NCBI GenBank assembly: GCA_910579705.1
Contig: CAJTUI010000004.1
Location: 62,001-126,000, forward strand
Origin: an uncultured Christensenella sp.
GTDB taxonomy: Bacteria > Bacillota > Clostridia > Christensenellales > Borkfalkiaceae
Direction: 5' to 3'
Length of the DNA: 64,000 nucleotides
Shown: positions 17,200-25,568 of the stretch, piece by piece
How positions within the stretch are numbered: the stretch's first letter is position 1
How the letters are laid out: every line of letters starts with the position of its first letter
Translations under genes and position numbers: made by a program
The notes under the pieces: model-generated
Seen by the model: the letters and a program-made list of their open reading frames with translations, nothing else
What the model was told of the DNA's origin: nothing
Databases searched by the model: none

Positions 17200-17212
17200 G
17201 GGGCTACGCCCC
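17200..17212 (-). other. Hairpin in the 5' intercistronic region of the binding-protein gene
   Basis: GGGGC-TAC-GCCCC, a 5-bp stem with a three-base loop, lies 35-47 bases before the binding-protein ATG and within the 75-base gap after the permease gene. No U tract follows on the minus strand. Confidence 0.45.
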
Positions 17213-17240
17213 TATCAAAAGCTGTTTTATAAAATGCGCG

Positions 17241-18179
17241 TTACTCTTTCACGCCGCCCATATTTACGCCCTTTGCGAAATATTTCTGTATGAACGGATA
17301 AATAACGAGTATGGGAACCATTGCGAAAATAACCATTGCGTACGCAATCGAGGTGCCCTGACCTACGTTCGCAAGGTCTGAGGTGTCAATATCGTACGAA
17401 CCCGTAAGTCCCGTTTCTTTCTGAATGAAGTCGCGCATATACACCTGCACGGGCCAGGAGTAGTTCTGCCCCGCCGCGCTTGTCACCCTGTACGCCCAGA
17501 AATAACCGTTCCAGCGCGAAATTCCGAAAAACAGAGCGACGGTGGCTATTGTGGCCTTGCTCATAGGAATGTAGACTTTGGTGAGTATCTGCAATTCCGT
17601 TGCGCCGTCTATTCTCGCCGCCTCTTCTATCTCCGAGGGAACGCCCTCGAAAGAGTTTCTGAGAAGGATTATGTTTGTCGCGTTCATACCCATTGCGAGG
17701 ACTATCAGCCATTTGAGGTCGATGTCGGCCATATTGGTGCTGCCCGCAAACAGGGTCGCCATAACGCTGCCCGTAGCCTTGTAGTTGAGGAACTGGGGGA
17801 CGACGCCTGCCGAGAACCACATCGTAAATACCAGAAAGAAGTTGAAACCGTGTCTGCCCATAAGCCTTTTTTTGGAGAGAGCGTAGGCGCCGAGTATCGA
17901 ATAGATAAGGCACCATACCGTTCCTATGAAGGTTACGAACAGAGTGTTGGAGTAGCTGACCCAGAAATTGGCGCTGTTAAACACGAATTTAAAGGAGTCC
18001 AGCTGTAATTTACCCGTAGGCCATAAAATGACTTCGTTGTTTCTTACCGCGTCCCAGCTGCTAAACATAGAGCTTAGCGCAAAAACCAGCGGGTAGATGC
18101 ACATTGCCGCAAAGACTATGAGGAAGAAATACGCGACTATTCTGAAAATAAGCTCGCTGACTTCTGTTTTTCTTTTCAC
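17241..18179 (-). CDS. CUT1 sugar ABC permease, LplC/YtcP type
   Basis: A 312-residue inner-membrane permease with six predicted helices. The cytoplasmic EAA loop reads EIEEAARIDGATELQILTKV (about residues 184-203), the contact site for the ATPase. The N-terminal FFLIVFAAMCIYPLVFALSSMFSS and the overall size match LplC/YtcP/YesQ permeases used for aldouronates and rhamnogalacturonan oligomers. It lies 15 bases downstream of the LplB-type gene and upstream of the binding protein. With them it forms the channel of the pectin-oligomer importer. Confidence 0.92.
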   Translation of the reverse strand: MKRKTEVSELIFRIVAYFFLIVFAAMCIYPLVFALSSMFSSWDAVRNNEVILWPTGKLQLDSFKFVFNSANFWVSYSNTLFVTFIGTVWCLIYSILGAYALSKKRLMGRHGFNFFLVFTMWFSAGVVPQFLNYKATGSVMATLFAGSTNMADIDLKWLIVLAMGMNATNIILLRNSFEGVPSEIEEAARIDGATELQILTKVYIPMSKATIATVALFFGISRWNGYFWAYRVTSAAGQNYSWPVQVYMRDFIQKETGLTGSYDIDTSDLANVGQGTSIAYAMVIFAMVPILVIYPFIQKYFAKGVNMGGVKE

Positions 18180-18194
18180 TTGTACTCCCCCTCC

Positions 18195-19253
18195 TTAATA
18201 CAGCGACACGTCCGACGCTTTTCTTGCTATCGTATTGGAGCCTATGACGAGAATCATACCGATAAGGTTGTTTGTCATTTCGCCCGCGATACCGTAGCCC
18301 TGCGTGGAGTTCTGCGTGAGATTGTTTGCCCAGGTGGAAACCACGTTTGCGACGGCGTAGTTTTCTTTGTTGGGTCCGGGGCAGAGCAGATACAACTTTT
18401 CGTAGCCTACCGAAAGCAGGCCGCCTATCTTCATAATGAGCATTATAATGACGGTTGAAAGGATGCTGGGGATAACTACGTACCGCATCTGCGCCATTTT
18501 GCCCGCGCCGTCTATCTGCGCCGCCTCGTACGAGGTGGGCGAAACCGCGATTACCGCGGCGAAGAACACAATCGAGTCGTAGCCCGCGTGCTCCCAGATG
18601 TCCGTTATGATGTATATCGGCCTGAAATACTCCGCCGTGTACACAAGGCCCTGATTGAGCTTGGAGTGGAGCACGGACGAAGTGGAAATTTTATCCAGTA
18701 ACTGGGATATGACGCCTATCTTGCCGCCGCCCGTCGTGCCGCTGAACAGTGCGAGCGTGAGCGAGGTGACGATAACCGTTGAAATGAATTTCGGGAGGTA
18801 TACGCACACCTGCATAACCGAGCGCGCCACGTTGGACTTCACTTCGTTGAAAAACAGCGCGAGAATAATCGGCGTGGGGAAACCGAACAACAGGCCGTAG
18901 AATGCTATTATAAACGTGTTTCTGAACGCAGGCCAGAACGACAGCGCCTCGCTGCCGAGAAATACCGTCTGGAAATTGTAAATTCCCGCCCACGGCCTGT
19001 CGGACGAGTAGTCCTGCGGGCCGTACTTGAACGCCGCGGTAAGCTCGTACATAGGGAGATACTTCCATAACAGGTATACAAGCATCATCGGAACGAGCAT
19101 AAGATACAATCGCCAGTCTTTAAGGATTGTAAAACCCGTGGTCTTCCATCTGTTCCGCTCTGTTTCGTCCCTTACCTGCTGCTCGGCAGACATCGAATAT
19201 GTACCCGTCGCCTCGTCATAGATAAGGAAGTCGTCACATTTGAGTTTGAACAT
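18195..19253 (-). CDS. CUT1 sugar ABC permease, LplB/YteP type, with N-terminal extension
   Basis: A 352-residue permease. The LplB/YteP-like core starts near residue 45 (DWRLYLMLVPMMLVYLLWKYLPMYELTAAFK) and includes the EAA loop YEAAQIDGAGKMAQMRYVVIP. The first about 40 residues (MFKLKCDDFLIYDEATGTYS onwards) are a hydrophilic cytoplasmic extension that is not usual for the family. GGAGG lies eight bases before the ATG. A twin dyad sits in the 140-base gap upstream, and no convincing promoter was found there, so the gene may be read from the promoter at 20.1 kb. Confidence 0.92.
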   Translation of the reverse strand: MFKLKCDDFLIYDEATGTYSMSAEQQVRDETERNRWKTTGFTILKDWRLYLMLVPMMLVYLLWKYLPMYELTAAFKYGPQDYSSDRPWAGIYNFQTVFLGSEALSFWPAFRNTFIIAFYGLLFGFPTPIILALFFNEVKSNVARSVMQVCVYLPKFISTVIVTSLTLALFSGTTGGGKIGVISQLLDKISTSSVLHSKLNQGLVYTAEYFRPIYIITDIWEHAGYDSIVFFAAVIAVSPTSYEAAQIDGAGKMAQMRYVVIPSILSTVIIMLIMKIGGLLSVGYEKLYLLCPGPNKENYAVANVVSTWANNLTQNSTQGYGIAGEMTNNLIGMILVIGSNTIARKASDVSLY

Positions 19254-19336
19254 CGAAACTTTCCTCCATATCGCCTAAACTATAAGCTTTAATTATGCGT
19301 AACGCGGTTTCCCGCATTGCTTGCCGTTAATGATTT

Positions 19337-19377
19337 TTTCCGACTTGGCAACAAGTCGGAAAGGGGACGTCCCCTTT
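19337..19377. repeat. Twin dyad: GNRA-loop hairpin plus AAGGGG-ACGT-CCCCTT palindrome
   Basis: TTTCCGACTTG and CAAGTCGGAAA (11-bp arms) enclose a GCAA tetraloop; the palindrome AAGGGGACGTCCCCTT starts in the last two bases. It lies 17 bases past the stop of the upstream minus-strand gene. On the plus strand it is followed by T-rich sequence; on the minus strand it is not. The same two-part layout recurs at 60326-60365. Confidence 0.65.
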
Positions 19378-19393
19378 GAATTTTTTGATTTTT

Positions 19394-20089
19394 TCAGTCG
19401 CCGAGGCCTTCGTCCCAGCGTTTTAAAATGGAAATCGTCTGCTCGTCTATTTCAATCGGCTCGTCGCCGAACTCGTCGCGGCGCCGCTTTTCTTCGCGCT
19501 CCGCCTCCAATCTCAACAGGTAGTGTTTCTGGTCCTCGAACATTCCGTCCAGTCTGCGGAGAATTAATACTATCACAAGCCCTATCGCAAGAGATATCAA
19601 GTCCCAGACCGCCGCCATAAGCCAGCCCGCGCCGTCGCCGAAACAGGCGCCCACGGCCGACCTGCCCAGCCAGACCAGAACCCAGCCCGAAAGCAGAAAC
19701 AGCGCCGAATTGTACCATTTTTTGCGTATGCGCTCTTTTCCTATATATTTAGTCGCCAAAAGCAACAGCGCCGAAAACAGGTTGCCTATTATATAGACCG
19801 CGAAAAAGTAGGGTTGGAACGCGGCTCCGTTCATTTTCAGCAGGCAGTACAGAAGCCCGTCGCCGACCGCGAAAAATACCGACGGCCAGCCCCAGCGCAT
19901 CATTACGAGCAAAACTATCGGAACGAGCGGGGAAAAAGTGAAATCACCGTTAAACCTTATGAACGCGAAGTGTAAAATCAGTTCGAAGCCCGTCAGTATC
20001 ACCGCAAAAAGAAACAGATCCGTAAGGCGGTATTGCCGCAATGTTATTAATCTTGAACCGTTTTTACGCATATTTATCCAATCTGACAT
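19394..20089 (-). CDS. Polytopic membrane protein, possibly ECF S-component-like
   Basis: A 231-residue protein with about six hydrophobic helices between residues 15 and 180, then a charged cytoplasmic C-terminal tail of about 50 residues rich in Glu, Arg and Asp. The helix pattern (FTFSPLVPIVLLVMMRWGW, then WDLISLAIGLVIVLILRRL) is reminiscent of ECF-transporter S components, but no specific family can be named. The start is uncertain: ATG at 20089 is used, and ATG at 20071 has a slightly better upstream GGAT. It lies directly downstream of a strong minus-strand promoter and is the likely first gene of the 12-kb pectin operon. Confidence 0.65.
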   Translation of the reverse strand: MSDWINMRKNGSRLITLRQYRLTDLFLFAVILTGFELILHFAFIRFNGDFTFSPLVPIVLLVMMRWGWPSVFFAVGDGLLYCLLKMNGAAFQPYFFAVYIIGNLFSALLLLATKYIGKERIRKKWYNSALFLLSGWVLVWLGRSAVGACFGDGAGWLMAAVWDLISLAIGLVIVLILRRLDGMFEDQKHYLLRLEAEREEKRRRDEFGDEPIEIDEQTISILKRWDEGLGD

Positions 20090-20092
20090 TTT

Positions 20093-20113
20093 TTGCAACG
20101 CAAAATGTTGCAA
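20093..20113. promoter_or_regulatory. 7-7-7 inverted repeat operator candidate
   Basis: TTGCAAC-N7-GTTGCAA is a perfect inverted repeat placed just downstream of the predicted minus-strand transcription start and just before the ATG at 20089. The position fits a repressor roadblock for the pectin transport operon. The binding protein is unknown. Confidence 0.5.
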
Positions 20114-20132
20114 GTTTACATTAAGCGTTTTG

Positions 20133-20161
20133 ATTATAACACAGCATATCTGAAAAATCAA
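20133..20161 (-). promoter_or_regulatory. Promoter of the pectin transport operon
   Basis: On the minus strand TTGATT (20161-20156) and a perfect TATAAT (20138-20133) are separated by 17 bp. It is back-to-back with the pectinesterase promoter, with only 12 bp between the two -35 boxes. Confidence 0.7.
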
Positions 20162-20173
20162 TACATTTTTTAA

Positions 20174-20202
20174 TTGTTTCACAAAAAAATTTATGATATT
20201 AT
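20174..20202 (+). promoter_or_regulatory. Promoter of the pectinesterase gene
   Basis: TTGTTT (20174-20179) and TATTAT (20197-20202) are 17 bp apart, 28 bases before the ATG, with AAGGAG as ribosome site. Confidence 0.55.
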
Positions 20203-20229
20203 ATAGCCATAATTCAAAGGAGCAACGAT

Positions 20230-21156
20230 ATGAGAGAACTTTTCCTGACCCCCGCAGACAGTATAGAAAAAGCGGTCGCCGCGCTGACGGAGCCGGCCGT
20301 AGTTTACCTGAAAGCGGGGATTTACAGACAAAAAACCGTTATCGCCGCGGACAACGTGACGCTTGTCGGCGAGGACAGGGAGAAAACAATTATAACATTC
20401 GACGATTACGCGAGAAAGATACACGCCGACGGGAACGAGTACAACACCTTCCGCACCTATACGCTGTGCGTGACGGGCAATAACGTGAAACTTGAAAACC
20501 TGACGGTCGAAAACTCCAACACCGACCCGATAACCGCGGGGCAGTGCGTGGCGCTGTCCGTTCACGGCAAGCTGTTCCGCACCGAAAACGTAGACCTCAG
20601 ATCTTTGCAGGACACCCTCTTCCTCTCGCCCTTCCCCGACGATCTGGTTCTAAGATACCGCAATTTCCTGCCGCGCGAGCAACTGTACGCCGAGGGCGGA
20701 AATCTGCACCTCTTCCGCGGTTGCCGTATCTTCGGCAGCGTGGACTTCGTGTTCGGCGGGGCGCGGGCGCTGTTTTACGGCTGCGAGCTTGTTTCGCTCT
20801 CTGACGGGCGCAACGAAGGCTTTGTCGCCGCGCCCTGCCACCCGCTTGCGGAAGAGGTCGGGTTCGTGTTTACGGATTGCGCGTTCAAAAACGGCGGCGC
20901 GAAAGATAACAGCGTATTCCTAGCGCGGCCCTGGCGCGACTTCGGCAAGTGCGCGTTTATAAACTGCGCTTTGGACGGGCACATCAACCCCGCGCTGTTC
21001 GATAAGTGGAACGACACCGCGCGCGACAAAACTGCGAGGTTTTCGTATCGCGGCCTGAGCGGGACAGGGCTTGCGCCCGCGGATTGGGCGAGAGAACTTT
21101 CGGCGGCGCAGGTAAGTAGTATTATAGATTATTGTAATGAAAAATTTAACTGTTAA
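20230..21156 (+). CDS. Pectinesterase (pectin methylesterase), CE8
   Basis: A 308-residue right-handed beta-helix esterase that removes methyl groups from galacturonate residues. The catalytic motifs are present: SLQDTLF (acid/base Asp with preceding Gln), GSVDFVFGGA (nucleophile Asp) and ARPWRDFGKCAF (Arg). There is no signal peptide; the protein begins directly with the fold (MRELFLTPADSIEKAV), so it probably works in the cytoplasm on imported methylated oligomers. Alone on the plus strand, it diverges from the transport operon through back-to-back promoters, which suggests common control. A bidirectional terminator separates it from uxaC. Confidence 0.93.
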   Translation: MRELFLTPADSIEKAVAALTEPAVVYLKAGIYRQKTVIAADNVTLVGEDREKTIITFDDYARKIHADGNEYNTFRTYTLCVTGNNVKLENLTVENSNTDPITAGQCVALSVHGKLFRTENVDLRSLQDTLFLSPFPDDLVLRYRNFLPREQLYAEGGNLHLFRGCRIFGSVDFVFGGARALFYGCELVSLSDGRNEGFVAAPCHPLAEEVGFVFTDCAFKNGGAKDNSVFLARPWRDFGKCAFINCALDGHINPALFDKWNDTARDKTARFSYRGLSGTGLAPADWARELSAAQVSSIIDYCNEKFNC

Positions 21157-21185
21157 AAGACTGGATTTTGACAAATAATGTAACA

Positions 21186-21224
21186 GCGGACGGGGGCTTT
21201 CAGGCCCCCGCCCGCTCCGTTTTT
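21186..21224. terminator. Convergent terminator between pectinesterase and uxaC
   Basis: GCGG-A-CGGGGGC pairs with GCCCCCG-C-CCGC (one mismatch) and is followed on the plus strand by TCCGTTTTT. The uxaC stop at 21229 abuts it from the other side. Confidence 0.8.
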
Positions 21225-21228
21225 AAAA

Positions 21229-22641
21229 TCAGAAACCGAAATATTCCGCCGCGTTGTTGTAGCAAACGTCCTCGACGATTTTACCGAGCGTTTCCAGCTC
21301 CGACGCGGGATACTGGCCGCTTTCCACAAGACGGCCGAGCATACTGCAAATAAGCCGCCTGTAATACTCGTGTCTGGGATACGCCAGAAACGAGCGGCTG
21401 TCCGTAAGCATACCGACCGACTGCGCGATAAGGCCCGTCTGCATAAGCGTTTCGAGGTTCTGGCGCATACCGTCCAGCTGGTCCAAGAACCACCAGGCCG
21501 TGCCGACCTGAACCCTGCCCTTTACGCCCTCTTTCTGGAAACAGCCCGCAAGCACGGTGAGCGCGTAATTGTCGCGCGGGTTAAGGCAGTAAAGTATGGT
21601 CTTGGGAAGATTGCCGTCCCTGTCCAGCTCGCCGAGCAGCGCGGACAGCTTTTGCATATACACCGCGTCCTCTATCGCGTCGAAACCCGTGTCGGGGCCT
21701 ATCTTTTCGAGCATACTCTTGGAGTTGTTTCTCAGCGCGCCGATATGATACTGCTGAACCCAGCCGTATTTTGCGTATTCCCTGCCGAGATATAAAAGCA
21801 CGTAGCCCTTGTATTTGTCCTGCTCCTCTTCGGTTATCGGCCGACCGCTCATACCCTTATTAAATACGGCATTCGCCTCATCGTAGGTCGCGGCAGCGTA
21901 ATGAACGACGTCGAGCGCGTGGTCGGAAAGCCTGCAACCGAGCGAGTCGAAATAAGCTATTCTCTCGGATAGCGCGGCGCACAGATGTTCAAGCGTGTTT
22001 ATCTCTTTCCCCACCGTCTTAGAAAGCGTTCTGACCCAGTCCGCAAACCAGCCGAGTTCCACGTTAATCGCCTTGTCGGGGCGGAACGCGGGGCGCACGC
22101 TTACTTTAAGCGTCTTGTCCGCGTTCATCTTTTTATGCCATTCCAGCGAATCCACGGGGTCGTCCGTGGTGCAAACCGTCTTGACGTTGAACTTATACAT
22201 CATCTCGCGCGCGGTCAGCGTTTCGAGCGCTTTGTTTGCCTTGTTCCAGATAGTTTCTGCGTTGGCGGGATTGATAATCTCCTCGATACCGAAATACCTG
22301 CGCATTTCGAGGTGCGACCAGTGATAGAGCGGATTACCCACGAAATACGGCATAGACTCGACGAACTGCAAATATTTTTTGTAGTCGTCCTCCGGCCCCG
22401 AAATGGAGTCCTCCTCGTAGCCGCGCGCGCGAAGCGCGCGCCATTTATAGTGGTCGCCGTATCTGTCGCCCGCGCCGAGCCAGACTTCCGCAAGGTTGCG
22501 GAATTTCTTGTCCTCGTAAATCTCCTTGGGCTGTAAGTGACAGTGATAGTCTATAATAGGCATCTTTTCGGCGTGGCAATGATACAGCATTTTCGCCGTT
22601 TCGGTGTCAAGCAAAAAGTCCTTGTCCATAAATTTGTTCAT
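21229..22641 (-). CDS. uxaC: Glucuronate/galacturonate isomerase
   Basis: A 470-residue amidohydrolase-fold isomerase that converts D-galacturonate to D-tagaturonate and D-glucuronate to D-fructuronate. The start MNKFMDKDFLLDTETAKMLY and the metal-site motif IIDYHCHLQPKEIYED are diagnostic. The ATG at 22641 overlaps the uxaA stop (TAATG), which decides it against an in-frame start 93 bases upstream. It is the last gene of the hexuronate operon kdgK to uxaC. The length is normal and no key residue is missing as far as can be seen. Confidence 0.96.
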   Translation of the reverse strand: MNKFMDKDFLLDTETAKMLYHCHAEKMPIIDYHCHLQPKEIYEDKKFRNLAEVWLGAGDRYGDHYKWRALRARGYEEDSISGPEDDYKKYLQFVESMPYFVGNPLYHWSHLEMRRYFGIEEIINPANAETIWNKANKALETLTAREMMYKFNVKTVCTTDDPVDSLEWHKKMNADKTLKVSVRPAFRPDKAINVELGWFADWVRTLSKTVGKEINTLEHLCAALSERIAYFDSLGCRLSDHALDVVHYAAATYDEANAVFNKGMSGRPITEEEQDKYKGYVLLYLGREYAKYGWVQQYHIGALRNNSKSMLEKIGPDTGFDAIEDAVYMQKLSALLGELDRDGNLPKTILYCLNPRDNYALTVLAGCFQKEGVKGRVQVGTAWWFLDQLDGMRQNLETLMQTGLIAQSVGMLTDSRSFLAYPRHEYYRRLICSMLGRLVESGQYPASELETLGKIVEDVCYNNAAEYFGF

Positions 22642-24113
22642 TACAAAGTTACCCCCGTTTTGAATATCGCTATTTCTCTTGTGTTGTTTACTTCGTTTTT
22701 GGTCATCTTGCCGTTTGCAACGCTGACCACGCACTCGATAAGCTTTTCGAGCTGGGCGTCGAACCCGCTATCCAGCACCGCGCCCGCATTGAAATCAATC
22801 CAGTTGCTTTTCTTTGCGGCAAGCTCCGAATTAGTCGAAATTTTCACCGTTGGAACGAACCCGCCGAACGGCGTTCCGCGCCCCGTGGTAAACAGCACCA
22901 GATGACAGCCCGCCGCCGCGAGGTTGGTGACCGCGACCATATCGTTGCCGGGGCCGTTCAGAAGATTCAGCCCCCTGCGCGTGACAAACCCGTCGTCGAA
23001 AACAACGTCCTCAACGGGCCCCGAGCCCGATTTCTGGGTACAGCCGAGCGACTTGTCTTCGAGCGTGGTTATGCCGCCCGCCTTGTTGCCGGGCGAAGGA
23101 TTTTCGTAAACCGTCTGGCCGTTGCGCCTGAAATAGTCCTTGAAATCGTTTATGAGCCGTACCGCCTTTTCGAATGTTTCCTCGTCCTTGGCCCTGTTCA
23201 TTAAAAGCTGCTCCGCGCCAAACATCTCTGGCACCTCGGAAAGCACGGTTGTGCCGCCCGCGGCCACTATGTAGTCGCTGAACCTGCCGACGAGCGGGTT
23301 TGCGGTTATGCCCGAAAGCCCGTCCGAACCGCCGCATTTAAGCCCGACTTTGAGGCAGGATATATCAGTTTCTTCGCGCCTGTCGCGCTTAATCACTTCG
23401 GATATGTCTTTGAGCAGCCTCACGCCGCTCTCTATCTCGTCCTCGACTTCCTGACAGACGAGAAACTTTATTCTGCTTTCGTCCACCCCGCCAAGCGTTT
23501 CGCGGAACGCCGACATCTGGTTGTTTTCGCAACCCAGTCCCAGCACCAGCACGCCGCCCGCGTTGGGGTGGCGCACCATCTTCTGCAAAATGAACTTAGT
23601 GCGTTCGTGGTCCTCGCCCAGCTGCGAGCAACCGTAAGGGTGCGTGTACGCAAACACGCCGTCGAACCCCTTCGTTCCGAAACGGTTCTTGAACGTTTCG
23701 GCAATGAGTTTCGCCTGTCCGTTCACGCAACCGACGGTGGGGACAATCCACAGCTCGTTTCTTATCCCTACGTTTCCGTCCGCGCGGCGGTATACGTTGA
23801 CCGTGCGTGGCGCGGCCGCGGAAACGGGCGTTTCCGCTTTCTCGTACGAGTATTCGAGATTGTCCGAAAGGTTTGTCCTTACGTTGTGCGTATGCACGTG
23901 CGCGCCCGCGGGAATATTCTCCGTGGCCCGCGCGATAGGGTTGCCGTACTTGATAATCTGCTCGCCCTCGGCAATATCTCTGAGCGCGAACTTATGCCCC
24001 TTTCCTATATCTCCGACAAGGATTACGCCCTCGTGCTCCTCGCCCTGTTTGAGGTCGGTCAGCGCGACGGCCACGTTGTCCCCGCCGTTTATAATAATAG
24101 TGCTTTTAGCCAT
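22641..24113 (-). CDS. uxaA: Altronate dehydratase
   Basis: A 490-residue full-length altronate dehydratase, which converts D-altronate to 2-keto-3-deoxygluconate. The N-terminal about 90 residues form the SAF-type domain; the C-terminal part (from about 105, VNVYRRADGNVGIRNELWIVPTVGCVN) is the GarD/UxaA catalytic domain, with LKCGGSDGLSGITANPLVG and GRGTPFGGFVPTVKISTN motifs. It overlaps uxaB by eight bases upstream and uxaC by one base downstream. Expected to be iron- or manganese-dependent from the family. Confidence 0.96.
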   Translation of the reverse strand: MAKSTIIINGGDNVAVALTDLKQGEEHEGVILVGDIGKGHKFALRDIAEGEQIIKYGNPIARATENIPAGAHVHTHNVRTNLSDNLEYSYEKAETPVSAAAPRTVNVYRRADGNVGIRNELWIVPTVGCVNGQAKLIAETFKNRFGTKGFDGVFAYTHPYGCSQLGEDHERTKFILQKMVRHPNAGGVLVLGLGCENNQMSAFRETLGGVDESRIKFLVCQEVEDEIESGVRLLKDISEVIKRDRREETDISCLKVGLKCGGSDGLSGITANPLVGRFSDYIVAAGGTTVLSEVPEMFGAEQLLMNRAKDEETFEKAVRLINDFKDYFRRNGQTVYENPSPGNKAGGITTLEDKSLGCTQKSGSGPVEDVVFDDGFVTRRGLNLLNGPGNDMVAVTNLAAAGCHLVLFTTGRGTPFGGFVPTVKISTNSELAAKKSNWIDFNAGAVLDSGFDAQLEKLIECVVSVANGKMTKNEVNNTREIAIFKTGVTL

Positions 24114-25554
24114 TGACCAATTCCTCGACCGCCTGCCTCATACCCTTTTCGCAAATGGCGCGGATATATCCCGCAACCGTCTGCGTTAAGTCGCGGTGCA
24201 GCGCGTTCATATCGGTATCCCACGCCTGCCCGAAACCAAGCGCTTTGCGCGCGAGCGCAACATAGTCCCCGTCGAACTCCCGCCACAGCTCTTTCCAGAA
24301 ATCCAGATACGCGGGGTCGTCTTTGAGCGCTATGTCCTCGTCGCCGCGCTTGCCCCTGTGAAATACGGTGAGCGCCGCGAACGCGAAGAGAAGGCGCTTG
24401 GGCAGCGCGCCCTTTATTCTTATATAGTCCGTCAGCGTGGGCAGCAGCCTCGTTTTGAACTTGGTCGTGGAATTGAGCGCAATCGACATAAGCTCGTGAC
24501 GGATATAGGGGTTTCTATACCGCTCTATTACGCTGTTTGCAAACGCCGTCATCTGTTCCTGCGGTAAATCGATAGTGGGGTTGACTTCCTCGAAAACGAA
24601 GTCTTTGACGAACTTGCCGATTACGGGGTCGTTCACCGCCTCGCCAACGGTGTCTATGCCGCAAAGATACGCAACGGGCACGAGCGCCGTGTGCGAGCCG
24701 TTTAATATCTTCACCTTTCTCTGTTTATAGGGGTGAATATCGTCGGCGAATATAACGTTCAGCCCCGTCTTGTCCGCGGGGAAAACCGCCTGCACGCGCG
24801 GCTGTTTTTTGAGCACCCACAAGTGGAATATTTCGCCCTTTACGACGTTGTTGTCGGTATATCCCGTTTCTTTCTTTATATTCTCTATTTCGTCCTTGGG
24901 ATAGCCGGGCACTATCCTGTCAACAAGCGTGGAGGTAAAGCTGTTTGCGGTCTGCATCCACTCAATGAACTTTTCGTCCATATTATTGATACGCGCAAGC
25001 TCGGTAAGGCACCTGTACAGTTCCTCGCCGTTGTCGTCTATAAGCTCGCAAGGGATTATCGCAAGTCCCTTGCCCGCGTCGCCTTTGAAATAATCGTATC
25101 TCCTCTTCAACAGCGCGAGCAGTTTTCCGGGGAAACTCTTCGGGCACGCCGAAAAATCTGTGTCGGTCGGGTCGACCGCTATGCCCGCCTCGGTAGTGTT
25201 GGAAATTATAACCTGCAAGTCCTCGCTTTCGCCGTACTTCAAAAACCTCTCGTATTCGGCGAACGGGTTTATACAGTCGCCGATAACGTCTATAACGCGG
25301 CTTGCCTTAACGTTCTTGCCGTCGTCTATGCCTTCTAGGCGGAGCGTATAAAGCCCGTCCTGCTCGGCAAGCTCTTTCACCCTGCCGAACGGCATAGGCT
25401 GCACTACCGCGACGCCCCCGTCAATCGCGCCCTTGTCGTTCAGGTCCTGTATAATCCAGTCGACGAACGCGCGCAAAAAGTTGCCCTCGCCGAACTGCAT
25501 AATCTTAATCTTTCTCTCGGGTTTATTGTAAATCTGTTTACTCAACTGCTGCAT
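24106..25554 (-). CDS. uxaB: Tagaturonate reductase (altronate oxidoreductase)
   Basis: A 482-residue NAD-dependent reductase of the mannitol dehydrogenase family that reduces D-tagaturonate to D-altronate. The N-terminus IMQFGEGNFLRAFVDWIIQDLND is typical of UxaB, and the catalytic region includes KVKILNGSHTALVPVAYLCG (a conserved Lys-Asn-His group). It sits between an ABC ATPase gene and uxaA in the hexuronate operon. A fructuronate reductase (uxuB) is not seen nearby, so this branch serves galacturonate. Confidence 0.95.
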   Translation of the reverse strand: MQQLSKQIYNKPERKIKIMQFGEGNFLRAFVDWIIQDLNDKGAIDGGVAVVQPMPFGRVKELAEQDGLYTLRLEGIDDGKNVKASRVIDVIGDCINPFAEYERFLKYGESEDLQVIISNTTEAGIAVDPTDTDFSACPKSFPGKLLALLKRRYDYFKGDAGKGLAIIPCELIDDNGEELYRCLTELARINNMDEKFIEWMQTANSFTSTLVDRIVPGYPKDEIENIKKETGYTDNNVVKGEIFHLWVLKKQPRVQAVFPADKTGLNVIFADDIHPYKQRKVKILNGSHTALVPVAYLCGIDTVGEAVNDPVIGKFVKDFVFEEVNPTIDLPQEQMTAFANSVIERYRNPYIRHELMSIALNSTTKFKTRLLPTLTDYIRIKGALPKRLLFAFAALTVFHRGKRGDEDIALKDDPAYLDFWKELWREFDGDYVALARKALGFGQAWDTDMNALHRDLTQTVAGYIRAICEKGMRQAVEELVNG

Positions 25555-25568
25555 AAATATCTCCCCCT

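Noticed and set aside
19361..19376. AAGGGGACGTCCCCTT as an insertion-sequence end
   Set aside because: No transposase, no paired inverted end at gene distance and no target duplication is visible; it is described as part of a twin dyad instead.
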